A stretch of DNA of 64,000 bases from positions 62,001 to 126,000 of the forward strand of contig CANPTW010000002.1 of NCBI GenBank assembly GCA_947577075.1, in the 5' to 3' direction. The first letter of the stretch is position 1, and each line of letters starts with the position of its first letter. Shown here in pieces: positions 35,796-45,388 of the stretch. Source of the stretch: an uncultured Oscillibacter sp. (lineage in GTDB: Bacteria; Bacillota; Clostridia; Oscillospirales; Oscillospiraceae). Under the pieces are notes generated by a model, which had not been told where the DNA came from, searched no databases, and was given only the letters and a program-made list of their open reading frames with translations. A program made the translations under genes and the position numbers.

Positions 35796-37569
35796 TCCGT
35801 TTTTCTCCCTTTTTGTCTTTGTATTTTTCTGCCGCCGCCAACAGGAGGTCCGGCTTTCTGCCGGAGCGCTTCGCAGCCTCCCCCTGTATGACGCGTATGT
35901 AATCCGCCAGGGCCTGCCGTCCGTTCCGGACGGATTCCGGCTGCTGGCAGAGGGCGGTGACATGGTTCATTTCCTCCGCCGTCAGCTCTCCGGCGAGAGC
36001 GGGGAGGGCCGCGCCCCGTCCCTCGGTCCGGGCCTTCCACAAGAGGGTGAAGACCCTTCCCAGCAGGGGGGAGGAGAAGTCACTCTCCTGCAGGGGCGGT
36101 TCCGGGGGAAAGAGGCTGTCGTCCAGCAGCAGCAGCCGGAGGACGCCCTCCTCCGCCCGGGCGGAGCGCAGGTTTTCATAGCGCAGGGCCCGGTCCCTGG
36201 GCTGGAGCTGCGCGGCGGGATTCAGGCTCTTGCGGAGCTCCGCCCGGTTCTCCTTGCGCACCTTCTGCTTCCGGGCCCGCTCCACGTCGAGCTTGACGGC
36301 GTCGATGGTGATGCGGGCGGCCTCGGCGGCCCGGGCGGCGTAAATCTCCCGCTCCGCCTTGTTTGGAAGGGTGGCCAGGAAGCTGCTGACCTCCTCGCTG
36401 TAGGAAACCCGCTGCTCGTCGCTGCTCAGGTCGTACTTTCCGGCAATCTGGGCCATGCGGAACTCCACGCCGGTCTCGCTGCCGCCGAGCAGGCGCTCGA
36501 AGGCGGCGGGACCCTCGTTTTTGATGAAATCGTCGGCGTCCTGCTTCACCAGCTCCCCGTCCTCGGTCCGCCGCCGGGGAAGCTGGAGGACCTTGACCGA
36601 GAACTCGGAGCCGTTCAGAAGCTGCAGCGCCCGCTCCGTGGCGATTTTCCCGGCGTTGTCGTTGTCGTAGCAGAGCACCAGCTCCTTGGTGAACCGGGAG
36701 AGGAGGCGGATCTGCTCCGTCGTCAGGGCGGTGCCCATAGAGGCCACCGCGTTGTCAAAGCCCGCCTGGTGGAGGGTAACGATGTCCAGGTTCCCCTCGC
36801 AGAGGATGATGTTGGGCCGCTTGGTCTTTTTCGCCAGGTTCAGCCCGTAGAGACAGCGGCGCTTGCTGTACACCGGAGTCTCGGAGGAGTTCATATACTT
36901 GGGCTCGGACTTGTCCAGCACCCGGCTGCCGAAGGCCACCACGTCCCCCCGGGTGTCGACGACGGGAAGCATGAGGCGGTTTCGGAACTTGTCGTAAAAC
37001 CCGCCCCGCTTGTTGTCCACGATGAGCCCCGCGGTCAGCAGCTCCGACTTGCTGTAGCCCTTGGCGGTCATCTCGTTCAAAAGCACGTCCCAGGCGTCCG
37101 GAGAGGCCCCCATGCCGAACTTGACCGCGGTGCTTTTATGAATCTGCCGCCGCTCCAGATATTCCCGGACGGCGCCGCCCTCGGGCTGCTGGAGAAGACG
37201 GTGATAGAACCGGGCGGCGTCCCGGTTCAGATCCAAAAGCCGCTGGCGGCGGCGCCCGGCCTCCCGGTCGCCCTCTTCCGCCGGCATCTCCAGTCCCGCC
37301 CGCTTGGCCAGAAAGCGCACCGCGTCGAGAAAGGGGAGGTTCTCCTCCTCCATGATGAAGTTGATGACGCCGCCGCCCCGCTTGCAGCCGAAGCAGTAGT
37401 ATATCTGCTTGTCCGGCGAAACGGAGAAGGAGCCGGTTTTCTCACTGTGGAAGGGACAGAGGCCGAAGAGGTTGGAGCCCCTGCGGGTCAGCTGGACGTA
37501 GCTGCTCACCACGTCCACAATGTCGCACCGGGCCACCAGCTCGTCCATAAAATTCTGCGGTAAGGCCAA
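35788..37569 (-). CDS. dnaG: DNA primase
   Basis: [25 protein letters not shown] zinc motif; [14 protein letters not shown] toprim; overlaps rpoD by 8 nt. Confidence 0.97.
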   Translation of the reverse strand: MALPQNFMDELVARCDIVDVVSSYVQLTRRGSNLFGLCPFHSEKTGSFSVSPDKQIYYCFGCKRGGGVINFIMEEENLPFLDAVRFLAKRAGLEMPAEEGDREAGRRRQRLLDLNRDAARFYHRLLQQPEGGAVREYLERRQIHKSTAVKFGMGASPDAWDVLLNEMTAKGYSKSELLTAGLIVDNKRGGFYDKFRNRLMLPVVDTRGDVVAFGSRVLDKSEPKYMNSSETPVYSKRRCLYGLNLAKKTKRPNIILCEGNLDIVTLHQAGFDNAVASMGTALTTEQIRLLSRFTKELVLCYDNDNAGKIATERALQLLNGSEFSVKVLQLPRRRTEDGELVKQDADDFIKNEGPAAFERLLGGSETGVEFRMAQIAGKYDLSSDEQRVSYSEEVSSFLATLPNKAEREIYAARAAEAARITIDAVKLDVERARKQKVRKENRAELRKSLNPAAQLQPRDRALRYENLRSARAEEGVLRLLLLDDSLFPPEPPLQESDFSSPLLGRVFTLLWKARTEGRGAALPALAGELTAEEMNHVTALCQQPESVRNGRQALADYIRVIQGEAAKRSGRKPDLLLAAAEKYKDKKGEKRNV

Positions 37570-37791
37570 GCGTTTGTCCCCTCCTTTCGGTCAGTTTAGC
37601 CAAAATATGCTTCGGTCATACCGAAAAAGTGAGAAACACGGCTGAGTCGGTATTCTGGCGATGCTTTTATATACGCCGCGGCTTCCGGATTTCCTCTTTT
37701 TTTCCGGATTTTTTTGAAAACTTTCGGGAAGGGCTTTACAGGCCGGGGAGAAGCGCTTAAAATAGGAGGGAACAAAGGAAGGAGGACCGCC

Positions 37792-38391
37792 ATGCCCATT
37801 GAATTGTGGACGGCCCGGATGGAGCGCCCCCTGTCGGACCCGGAGCGGGAGGCGATCCTGCCGCTGCTGCCCCCCGCCCGGAGGGAGCGCCTTTTGCGGA
37901 CCCTGGAAACGGAGAAGCAGCGGGAGCCCCTCTGCGCGTATCTGATCCTCTGCCTGGCCCTGCGGCAGAAGTGCGGCTGGAAGAGCCTGCCGGAGGTGGC
38001 CCTTGGCCGGCTGGGCAAGCCCTATTTTCCGGGGCACCCGGACGTGCATTTCAACCTCAGCCACTCCAGCGGCGCGGTGCTGGTGGGCATTTCGGATCAG
38101 GAGATCGGCGTGGACATCGAGCGCATCCGCCCGGTGGGGCAGAGGATGATGGTCCGCCTGGCCCATGTGAGCACGGAAGAGGCGTTTTTCCAGAGCTGGG
38201 TCCGGCGGGAGGCCCGGGCCAAGCGCAGCGGAAACGGCGTGGGCACCATCATGCGTTCCGAGTCCCCCCTTCAGCCGGGGGAGTACTATTATGAGCTGGA
38301 CGCCTTCCCCGGCTATGCCGCGGGCGTCGCCACCCGCAGCAAGGAGCTGCCGGGGAAGCTTCACCGCTATTCGCTGGACGATATGCTCTGA
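37792..38391 (+). CDS. 4'-phosphopantetheinyl transferase superfamily (Sfp type)
   Basis: FNLSHSSGAVLVGISDQEIGVDIERI and WVRREARAK. Start at MPIELW (37792). Confidence 0.85.
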   Translation: MPIELWTARMERPLSDPEREAILPLLPPARRERLLRTLETEKQREPLCAYLILCLALRQKCGWKSLPEVALGRLGKPYFPGHPDVHFNLSHSSGAVLVGISDQEIGVDIERIRPVGQRMMVRLAHVSTEEAFFQSWVRREARAKRSGNGVGTIMRSESPLQPGEYYYELDAFPGYAAGVATRSKELPGKLHRYSLDDML

Positions 38392-38511
38392 AAACGGAAG
38401 GACGGGCAGGGAGACATTTCCCCGCCCGTTTTTTTGCGTTTCCCCGCAACCGGACGCCCCCGTTTTCCGACTATATAGGTGAAAGCGGCTTTCACAAGGA
38501 GGGGACGTTTC

Positions 38512-39066
38512 ATGGAGGACAAGGACATCGTCGCGTTGTACTGGGCGCGGTCGGAGGAGGCCATCCGCCGGACGGCGGAGAAATACGGGGCCTACTGCGG
38601 ACAGATCATCCGCCGGGTGCTGGGGGACGGCCGGGACGCGGAGGAGTGCCTCAGCGACACATGGCTTGGCGCCTGGAACGCCATGCCGCCCCAAAGGCCC
38701 GCGCGCCTTCCGCCCTTCCTGGGGCGCATTGCCCGGAACACGGCCCTGGACCGCTACGACTACAACGCCGCCCGGCGCCGCGGCGGCGGCTTTGAGGCGG
38801 TGCTGGAGGAGCTGGCGGACTGCGTGGGCGGAACGCCCCTGGAGGAGGACTTTGATCTCCGCCGCCTGGGGGAGGCCATCTCCGGCTTTCTGGACGGCGC
38901 CTCTCCGGCGGCCCGGCTGGTGTTCCTCCGGCGGTACTGGTACTGCGACGGCGTGGCGGAGATCGCTGCCGGGACGGGGTTCAGCGTGTCCAAGGTGAAA
39001 TCCCTGCTCCACCGGACCCGGAAGGGGCTTAAGGAGCATCTCAGGAAGGAGGGTTACGACCTGTGA
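38512..39066 (+). CDS. RNA polymerase sigma-70 factor, ECF-like
   Basis: DAEECLSDTWLGAWNAMPP (region 2) and VAEIAAGTGFSVSKVKSLLHRTRKGLKEHL (region 4). Confidence 0.9.
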   Translation: MEDKDIVALYWARSEEAIRRTAEKYGAYCGQIIRRVLGDGRDAEECLSDTWLGAWNAMPPQRPARLPPFLGRIARNTALDRYDYNAARRRGGGFEAVLEELADCVGGTPLEEDFDLRRLGEAISGFLDGASPAARLVFLRRYWYCDGVAEIAAGTGFSVSKVKSLLHRTRKGLKEHLRKEGYDL

Positions 39067-40223
39067 CAAGAGAAGAACTCTTCCGCGCCGTGGGAGAGGT
39101 CCGGGAGGACCAGATCGAGGCGGCGGAAATCGTGAAAAAGCAGATTCACCCCTGGCGGCGCTTCGGCGCGCTGGCGGCGTGTCTGGCGCTGATCGTGACG
39201 GTGACCGCGGCGGCTGTCCCGGAAATCAGGGGCCAGCTTCAATGGGCGGCCATTGTAAAAAGCTTCAATCCCGCCGTCGAGGTGGACGAGGACCCTGACA
39301 GCTGGAAAGCGGTTGTACAGCCCTTCGGCCCCCGGGGGGATTCCGGCGGCGGAGCGGCGGCGGGGGGCCTGGACGGCTCCGACTACCGGACGGACAACCC
39401 AAACCGGCCCACCCATCCCGACTATTCCACCGGCGTGGAAATCGGCCAGCTGCCCGGCCCCGGAACCGGCGAAAGCATGATCGGCCTGTCGGCCTGCCTG
39501 GCCTGGCTGTCCCCGGAGGAGATTTTCGCCCAGGATACGGCCATCTTCCGGGGAACCGTCCGGGAGCTGCAATACTTCGTTACCGAGCCGGGATATGGAA
39601 ACATGGAGACGTATTATACCCGGGCCATTGTGGAGGTCACGGACTCCATCCGGGGAAATGTGACGGCAGGGGAGACGTACAGCCTCCTCTGGCTGGGGGC
39701 CAAGGGCTACATGTCCACTTCCATCTCCGGCCCGCTGGAAAATCTGGACGTGGGCGGAGAGGCGATCTTCATGCCCATTCCCACGGACCGGGAAACCGGA
39801 TGGAGGGAGGGGGACAGCTGCTTCTGCTACGCCGACCTGGCGGAGTTCTACCTGGGGGAAGGACAGCGCTATGTCTTCGCGGACACGGCGGATGGCCTGG
39901 AATTTGACCGGGGCGCCTACGCAGATATTGCGGAAGCGGAAACCCTGGATGAGGTAGCGGCCTATATCCGGGAGCAGATCGGGGAAGAGGAGCTTCCCCG
40001 GCGGGTTATCATCGGGGAAGAGGACGTACAGGAACCGGGGACCGGCGGACGTGACTTCGCGGAGGGGACGGAGCAGACCCGGCCCGCCTCCGAGCCCGCC
40101 GCGCCCCAGGCGGCCCCGTCGAGGACGGAGAACGCCGGGCCCGCTGTATCCGGTCCCAACGGCGCCCGGGAACTGCCCGGCGGCGCTTATGTGGGAGATG
40201 AAAGATATAGTCAACGCAGTTGA
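39063..40223 (+). CDS. Putative anti-sigma/membrane-anchored protein paired with the ECF sigma factor
   Basis: Overlaps the ECF gene by 4 nt; N-terminal cytoplasmic segment, a TM segment (FGALAACLALIVTVTAAAV) and an extracellular domain. Confidence 0.7.
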   Translation: MTREELFRAVGEVREDQIEAAEIVKKQIHPWRRFGALAACLALIVTVTAAAVPEIRGQLQWAAIVKSFNPAVEVDEDPDSWKAVVQPFGPRGDSGGGAAAGGLDGSDYRTDNPNRPTHPDYSTGVEIGQLPGPGTGESMIGLSACLAWLSPEEIFAQDTAIFRGTVRELQYFVTEPGYGNMETYYTRAIVEVTDSIRGNVTAGETYSLLWLGAKGYMSTSISGPLENLDVGGEAIFMPIPTDRETGWREGDSCFCYADLAEFYLGEGQRYVFADTADGLEFDRGAYADIAEAETLDEVAAYIREQIGEEELPRRVIIGEEDVQEPGTGGRDFAEGTEQTRPASEPAAPQAAPSRTENAGPAVSGPNGARELPGGAYVGDERYSQRS

Positions 40224-40356
40224 AAAGAAGCATACACTTCTTTTCAACCGGCGGGCCATAGGCCCGCCGGGGCGCAAAGCGCCTGTGCGTTTCCTATGAA
40301 GGCAAGCACCGTATGGAAAAGAAACCTTTGGACTCTTTTCAACTGTGCTGACTATA
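40206..40356. repeat. Foldback repeat family A, copy 2 (MITE-like)
   Basis: TATAGTCAACGCAGTTGAAAAG ... CTTTTCAACTGTGCTGACTATA; flanked by AAGA on both sides (40202-40205, 40357-40360). Confidence 0.88.
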
Positions 40357-40378
40357 AAGACTAATTGGAGAATATAAA

Positions 40379-40411
40379 AACCCGGGCAGGGAGGGACCCC
40401 TGCCCGGGTTT
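40379..40411. terminator. Bidirectional terminator
   Basis: AACCCGGGCAGG...CCTGCCCGGGTTT between convergent genes. Confidence 0.8.
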
Positions 40412-40421
40412 CGCAATTCTA

Positions 40422-40508
40422 GGTTGCCGTCGCTTCAGCTTGGAAAAGTACCGGACCATTAGAGCGCGTTAAAGTTCTTTTGGTTACTTTTCTTTCAAGA
40501 AAAGTAAC
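40422..40508 (-). repeat. Repeat family B, copy 2
   Basis: Minus strand: GTTACTTTTCTTGAAAGAAAAGTAACCAAAAGAACTTTAACGCGCTCTAATGG...CCAAGCTGAAGCGACGGCAACC, directly after the HIT gene stop. Confidence 0.8.
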
Positions 40509-40847
40509 TTAGCCCGGGGGCCAGGTCATGTCCCGGCCGGAGAGCACATGAAAGTGCAGGTGGAAGACGCTCTGGCCCGCCTGCTCCCCGATGTTGGAGA
40601 CGACGCGGTAGCTTTCCAGCCCCAGTTCCCCGGCCAGCCTGGCGATGACCTCAAAGATGTGGGCCACCACGCCGCTGTTGTCCGCCGTCACCTCGGAGAC
40701 GGACCCGATGTGGGCCTTGGGGATCACCAGGAAGTGGGTGGGGGCCTGCGGGGCGATGTCGTGGAAGGCATAGCAGACCTCGTCCTCATAGACCTTGCCG
40801 CTGGGGATTTCTCCGGCGGCGATTTTGCAGAATAGGCAGTCGGACAT
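40509..40847 (-). CDS. HIT family protein
   Basis: CLFCKIAAGEIPS...FLVIPKAHIGS...SVFHLHFHVLSGRDM; histidine triad HLHFHV. Confidence 0.95.
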   Translation of the reverse strand: MSDCLFCKIAAGEIPSGKVYEDEVCYAFHDIAPQAPTHFLVIPKAHIGSVSEVTADNSGVVAHIFEVIARLAGELGLESYRVVSNIGEQAGQSVFHLHFHVLSGRDMTWPPG

Positions 40848-40874
40848 GAAAAAACCTCCTTTGATAAAATGGGG

Positions 40875-41048
40875 TCAGACAAATTGGTTCCGCTCCGGGC
40901 TGTATTGGTAGTTCAGCCCCGCCAGAGTCCCTCTCAGGACCTCCTCGTCCACGTCCAGAGCGGCGCAGAGCTCGGTGAGGCTGGGGTACTCGTCCCGGAG
41001 CTTGGTGTTGACGAAGCTCAGGAGGATTGCGGGGTCCTTCGGTATCAT
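40875..41048 (-). CDS. DUF4250 domain-containing protein (57 aa, below the ORF-track cutoff)
   Basis: Own translation: MIPKDPAILLSFVNTKLRDEYPSLTELCAALDVDEEVLRGTLAGLNYQYSPERNQFV. Confidence 0.85.
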   Translation of the reverse strand: MIPKDPAILLSFVNTKLRDEYPSLTELCAALDVDEEVLRGTLAGLNYQYSPERNQFV

Positions 41049-41099
41049 AGGCCGGAATCCCTCCCTTTCAGCCGGGGCGCGGGCTTGCGGGGCATCCGC

Positions 41100-41648
41100 T
41101 TATGCCTCGGGGGGCTCCAGCCCCAGAACGTCATAATATTCCGCGGAAAAGCGGAGGACCGCCGGATCAAAGTCCCGCTGCAGGGCCTTGACCTTCTCAA
41201 AGGGGTCCCGGGGTTCCAGGCCGAAGGCGGCGGCGGCGGCGGCCAGGGCGGCGTCCTTGGACGCGAAGAACTCCGGCATAGCTCCGCTTTCCCTGGCGGC
41301 GCGGTCCTCCGCCAGGAGCCTGCGGAACTGCTCCTCCGTCATCCACCGGATCTGGCTCAGGGGGTTGGCGTCCCGGCAGTACAGCAGAAAGGAGAGAAAT
41401 TCCCGGAAATCCGCCCCCACCGGCAGGACGAAGGTCCCCGCTTCCCCCATGGCGGGGTCCACGCAGAAGACCCGCTGGTCCCCCGGCAGGAGGATGAAGT
41501 GCACGCCGTCGCAGCCGAGGGAGCCGATATGCTCCGCTCCCTCCGGGGTGCAGAAATAAGGCGTGAACGCGCCGGCCCGGTCCAGGCCGAGGGACGAACC
41601 GTCAAGCTCCAGCGCCCGGAAGCGGTCCAGGTCCTCCCGGGTGCTCAC
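41100..41648 (-). CDS. Hypothetical protein
   Basis: 182-aa ORF, no clear shadow competitor; 4-nt overlap with the upstream cupin gene. Confidence 0.65.
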   Translation of the reverse strand: MSTREDLDRFRALELDGSSLGLDRAGAFTPYFCTPEGAEHIGSLGCDGVHFILLPGDQRVFCVDPAMGEAGTFVLPVGADFREFLSFLLYCRDANPLSQIRWMTEEQFRRLLAEDRAARESGAMPEFFASKDAALAAAAAAFGLEPRDPFEKVKALQRDFDPAVLRFSAEYYDVLGLEPPEA

Positions 41649-41983
41649 TGCTCCGTCACCACGGCGAAGAAGCGCAGATCCTCGCCGCCCTCGGGGCTGT
41701 CGTTCATCAGGCTGTGGGCGTGGCCCTTGGGGCAGTAGTGGCAGCTCCCGGCCTCCAGGGGCTCGCAGCCGTCGTCATAAAGGATTTTTCCCTTCCCGGA
41801 GAGGATATAGATGATCTCGCTTCCGGTCTCGTGGGTGTGCATGCCGATGGTGGCCCCGGGGATCAGCCGGCCCCGCATGATCTTGTTCAGCGGGTCGCTG
41901 TATATCCGCATGCGGGCCTCCTTCTCGCCGCCCCGCATGTGGGGGATGACCTGGGGCTCCATCTTGTCGAATTCGATCAGCAT
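41645..41983 (-). CDS. Cupin domain-containing protein
   Basis: IPGATIGMHTHETGSEIIYILSGKGKILYDDG...GSCHYCPKGHAHSL. Confidence 0.9.
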   Translation of the reverse strand: MLIEFDKMEPQVIPHMRGGEKEARMRIYSDPLNKIMRGRLIPGATIGMHTHETGSEIIYILSGKGKILYDDGCEPLEAGSCHYCPKGHAHSLMNDSPEGGEDLRFFAVVTEQ

Positions 41984-41997
41984 GGTTTCCGCTCCTT

Positions 41998-44643
41998 TCA
42001 GTTCAGTTTCCCGGCCACGAAATCATCCACCATGGCCAGGGCGTCGTCCAGCTTCAAAACGTCGGTGCCGCCGCCCATGGCGCTGTCCGGCTTGCCGCCG
42101 CCTTTTCCCCCGCAGACGGGGGCGATGGCCTTGATGATATCTCCGGCTTTGACCCCCCGGGCAACGGCCTCCTTGCCGCAGACCGCCTGGAAGGTGATTT
42201 TCCCGTCGTTGACGGAGGCCATGACGCCCACCACGCCGGGTTCCTTGTCCCGGAGGAAATCGCCCATCTTCCGCAGGGCGCCCGCGTCCAGGCCGTCCCG
42301 CTGGGCGGTGAGGACCTTGAGGCCCTTCACGTCCTTGGCGCTCATCAGGAAATTCCGGGCCTCGCCCAGGGAGGCCTCGGCCTTGAACTTGTCCAGGGCC
42401 TGGCGGAGCTCCTTCATCTCGGCGGTCTGCTGCTCGATGCGGCTTTCCAGCTCGCCGGGGGTGGTCTTCAGCAGTTGGGCGGCGTGGAAGAGCATCTGCT
42501 GGTTCCGGTTCACCGTCTCCAGAGTCAGCTTGCCCACGGTGGCCTCGATGCGCCGCACGCCGGAGGCCACGGAGCCCTCGGACTTGATGCGGAAGGGCCC
42601 GGCCTTGGCGGTGTTGTCCAGGTGGGTGCCGCCGCAGAATTCCATGGAGAAATCGCCCATTTCCACGACCCGGACCACGTCGCCGTACTTCTCGCCGAAC
42701 ATGGCCACCGCGCCCTTGCGCTTGGCCTCCTCAATGGGCAGAACCTCCGTCACAACGGGCAGGCCCTCCAGAATGGCGTCGTTCACCAGCCGGTCGATCT
42801 CGCTGAGCTGCTCCGGGGTGATGGCCTCGAAGTGGGTGAAGTCAAAGCGGATGCGGTCTGGCTCCACCAGGGAGCCCGCCTGGTGCACGTGGTCCCCCAG
42901 GACCTTTTTCAATGCCGCGTCCAGCAGGTGGGTGGCGCTGTGGGCCCGGCGGACGGCCTTGCGGCGCTGGCCGTCGATGGTGGCGGAGACGGCCTGCCCG
43001 ACCTTCAGCTCGCCGCTCTTCAGAACGCCGGTGTGGAGGAACTTTCCGCCCTTGTTCTTCTGCACGTCCCGGACCTCAAAGACGCAGTTCTCCCCGGCGG
43101 AGATCACGCCGTGGTCCGCCACCTGGCCGCCCATCTCGGCGTAGAAGGTGGTCTGGTCCAGCACCAGCGTGGCTTCGGCCCCGGAGACGATCTCCTCCCG
43201 GAGCTCGCCCTCCACCACGATGGCCAGGAGCTTCGCCTCCACGGTCTCCTTGTCGTAGCCCACGAACTCCGTGGCGGGCACGTCGCTGCCGAACTCGATG
43301 CCGGCCCAGCCCAGGTCGCCCAGGGCCTCCCGGGCCTTCCGCGCCCGGACCCGCTGCTCTTCCATCAGCCGGCTGAAGCCCTCCCGGTCCACGGTCATGC
43401 CCTCTTCCTCCACCATCTCCACGGTCAGGTCGATGGGGAAGCCGAAGGTGTCGTAGAGCTTGAAGGCGTCCGCGCCGGAGAAGACGGTCTCGCCCCGCTG
43501 CTTGTGGGCGGAGAGGAGGTCGCTGTAGATCCGCATTCCGCCGTCGATGGTCTTGGCGAAGTTCTCCTCCTCCGTGCGGATGACCTTGGTGATATAGCCC
43601 TGCTTCTCCCGGAGGTCGGGATAGGCGGACTCGTTTTCTTGGACCACCGTGTCCACCACGTCGAAGAGGAAGGGCTTCTCCACCCCCAGCAGCCGCCCGT
43701 GGCGGGCCGCCCGGCGGAGGAGGCGGCGGAGCACGTAGCCCCGGCCCTCGTTGCTGGGGAGCACGCCGTCGCAGATCATCATGACGGAGGAGCGGATGTG
43801 GTCCGTGATGACCCGGAGGCTCACGTCGGTCTTGTGGCTCTCCTTATAGTGGGCCCCGGTGATTTCGGAGACTTTATTGGTAATGTTCATGACGGTGTCC
43901 ACGTCGAAGAGGGAGCCCACATTCTGGCACACGCAGGCCAGCCGCTCCAGGCCCATGCCCGTGTCGATGTTTTTGTTTTTCATCTCCTCGTAGTGCCCTT
44001 CTCCGTCGTTGACGAACTGAGAGAAGACGTTGTTCCAGACCTCGATATACCGGTCGCAGTCGCAGCCCACGGTGCAGCCGGGCTTTCCGCAGCCGTGCTC
44101 GGCACCCCGGTCGTAGTAGACCTCGGAGCAGGGGCCGCAGGGGCCCGCGCCGTGCTCCCAGAAGTTGTCCTCCTTGCCGAAGCGGAAGATGCGCTCCGCG
44201 GGGATGCCGATGTCCTTGTTCCAGATTTCAAAGGCCTCGTCGTCGTCCAGGTAGATGGAGGGATAGAGCCGGTCCTCCTCCAGGCCCACCACCTTGGTCA
44301 AAAACTCCCAGCAGTAGGGGATGGCGTCCTTTTTAAAGTAGTCGCCGAAGGAGAAGTTGCCCAGCATCTCAAAGTAGGTGCCGTGGCGGTCGGTCTTGCC
44401 GATGTTCTCGATGTCGCCGGTGCGGATGCACTTCTGGCAGGTGCAGACCCGGTCCCGGGGGGGCTCCTCCTCCCGGGTGAACCAGGTTTTCATGGGGGCC
44501 ATGCCGCTGTTGATGAGCAGGAGGCTGGCGTCGTTGGCGGGGGGGATCAGGGAAAAGCTGGGCAGGCGGAGATGGCCCTTGCTCTCGAAGTAGCTGAGGA
44601 ACATCTCCCGCAGCTCGTTCAGGCCGTGGTAGGGGTGTGACAT
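41998..44643 (-). CDS. alaS: Alanyl-tRNA synthetase
   Basis: MSHPYHGLNELREMFLSYFESKGHLRLPSFSLIPPANDASLLLINSGMAPMKTWF...CGGTHLDNTAKAG. Confidence 0.98.
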   Translation of the reverse strand: MSHPYHGLNELREMFLSYFESKGHLRLPSFSLIPPANDASLLLINSGMAPMKTWFTREEEPPRDRVCTCQKCIRTGDIENIGKTDRHGTYFEMLGNFSFGDYFKKDAIPYCWEFLTKVVGLEEDRLYPSIYLDDDEAFEIWNKDIGIPAERIFRFGKEDNFWEHGAGPCGPCSEVYYDRGAEHGCGKPGCTVGCDCDRYIEVWNNVFSQFVNDGEGHYEEMKNKNIDTGMGLERLACVCQNVGSLFDVDTVMNITNKVSEITGAHYKESHKTDVSLRVITDHIRSSVMMICDGVLPSNEGRGYVLRRLLRRAARHGRLLGVEKPFLFDVVDTVVQENESAYPDLREKQGYITKVIRTEEENFAKTIDGGMRIYSDLLSAHKQRGETVFSGADAFKLYDTFGFPIDLTVEMVEEEGMTVDREGFSRLMEEQRVRARKAREALGDLGWAGIEFGSDVPATEFVGYDKETVEAKLLAIVVEGELREEIVSGAEATLVLDQTTFYAEMGGQVADHGVISAGENCVFEVRDVQKNKGGKFLHTGVLKSGELKVGQAVSATIDGQRRKAVRRAHSATHLLDAALKKVLGDHVHQAGSLVEPDRIRFDFTHFEAITPEQLSEIDRLVNDAILEGLPVVTEVLPIEEAKRKGAVAMFGEKYGDVVRVVEMGDFSMEFCGGTHLDNTAKAGPFRIKSEGSVASGVRRIEATVGKLTLETVNRNQQMLFHAAQLLKTTPGELESRIEQQTAEMKELRQALDKFKAEASLGEARNFLMSAKDVKGLKVLTAQRDGLDAGALRKMGDFLRDKEPGVVGVMASVNDGKITFQAVCGKEAVARGVKAGDIIKAIAPVCGGKGGGKPDSAMGGGTDVLKLDDALAMVDDFVAGKLN

Positions 44644-44674
44644 GGGTATTACCTCCTGAAATAATACTTTTGAA

Positions 44675-45100
44675 TTATTCAATGACAATTTTGTACTCGG
44701 AACCGCCGCCCTCCGGGTCGTCCGCCTCGCAGGGCACGGCGTAGAATCGTTTGCCGATCAGGGTGCGCAGGTTTCGGATATCCTGAATGTCGCCGGAGCC
44801 GAATTCCTGGTAACAAGCTGTCGCGCTGGCTTGGTTCAGCTCGTCATAGAAGTCGGTGACATAGACGGAGTAGTTATCCAGAATGTCTTCAAAGGGGACC
44901 TGGGTGATATCCTGGGGGCAGCCGCCCTCCTCGCCGTAACACTCCGGCTCCATCTCAAAGGACAGGGAGGTGACATAGATGTCTTCCTGGCCGAATCCGG
45001 GCTGCCAGTAGGGGTTTCTGCCCAAATAAATGCCCTCTTCTGCCATCTGGTACTCCGGCCCGCTGTATTTTTCCGGCGTATAGTTTTGGAAATTCTTCAT
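44675..45100 (-). CDS. Hypothetical acidic protein between the T-box leader and alaS
   Basis: 141-aa ORF with conventional start MKNFQNYTPEKYSG and upstream AGGAGG-like RBS (GAAAGGAGGCGCAGT). Confidence 0.75.
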   Translation of the reverse strand: MKNFQNYTPEKYSGPEYQMAEEGIYLGRNPYWQPGFGQEDIYVTSLSFEMEPECYGEEGGCPQDITQVPFEDILDNYSVYVTDFYDELNQASATACYQEFGSGDIQDIRNLRTLIGKRFYAVPCEADDPEGGGSEYKIVIE

Positions 45101-45124
45101 ACTGCGCCTCCTTTCTGAACAAAA

Positions 45125-45346
45125 AAACCCCTGACAACGTCAGGGGCGAAGGTTTCTTCGCGGTACCACCCTAATTATCCCCCGGTACAGGGAACATCTT
45201 GAGCCATCCGGTAACGGGGATGAGCCGTTCCGCTCTTCGCGGACCGCTCCAAAGTGGCGGCCTTGCGGCGTGGACGAGGGGCTTTCACCGTCCCCCTCTC
45301 GCTGAGGAACCGTCTCGCAGGGCTGGCTTTTTCACGGCGTTTGCCA
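45125..45346 (-). ncRNA. T-box riboswitch leader (alaS operon)
   Basis: Minus strand: AGGGTGGTACCGCG antiterminator signature, GGTGAAAGCC stem-I-like sequence, terminator CCCCTGACGTTGTCAGGGGTTTTTTT (45121-45146). Confidence 0.92.
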
Positions 45347-45360
45347 TTGTGAACAGAGAT

Positions 45361-45388
45361 ATTATATCGTTTCCGCGGAATTTGTCAA
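45361..45388 (-). promoter_or_regulatory. Sigma-A promoter of the T-box/alaS operon
   Basis: TTGACA (45388-45383), 16-nt spacer, TATAAT (45366-45361). Confidence 0.85.

Noticed and set aside
42475-44640. 721-aa plus-strand ORF
   Set aside because: Shadow of alaS on the opposite strand; no recognisable domains.
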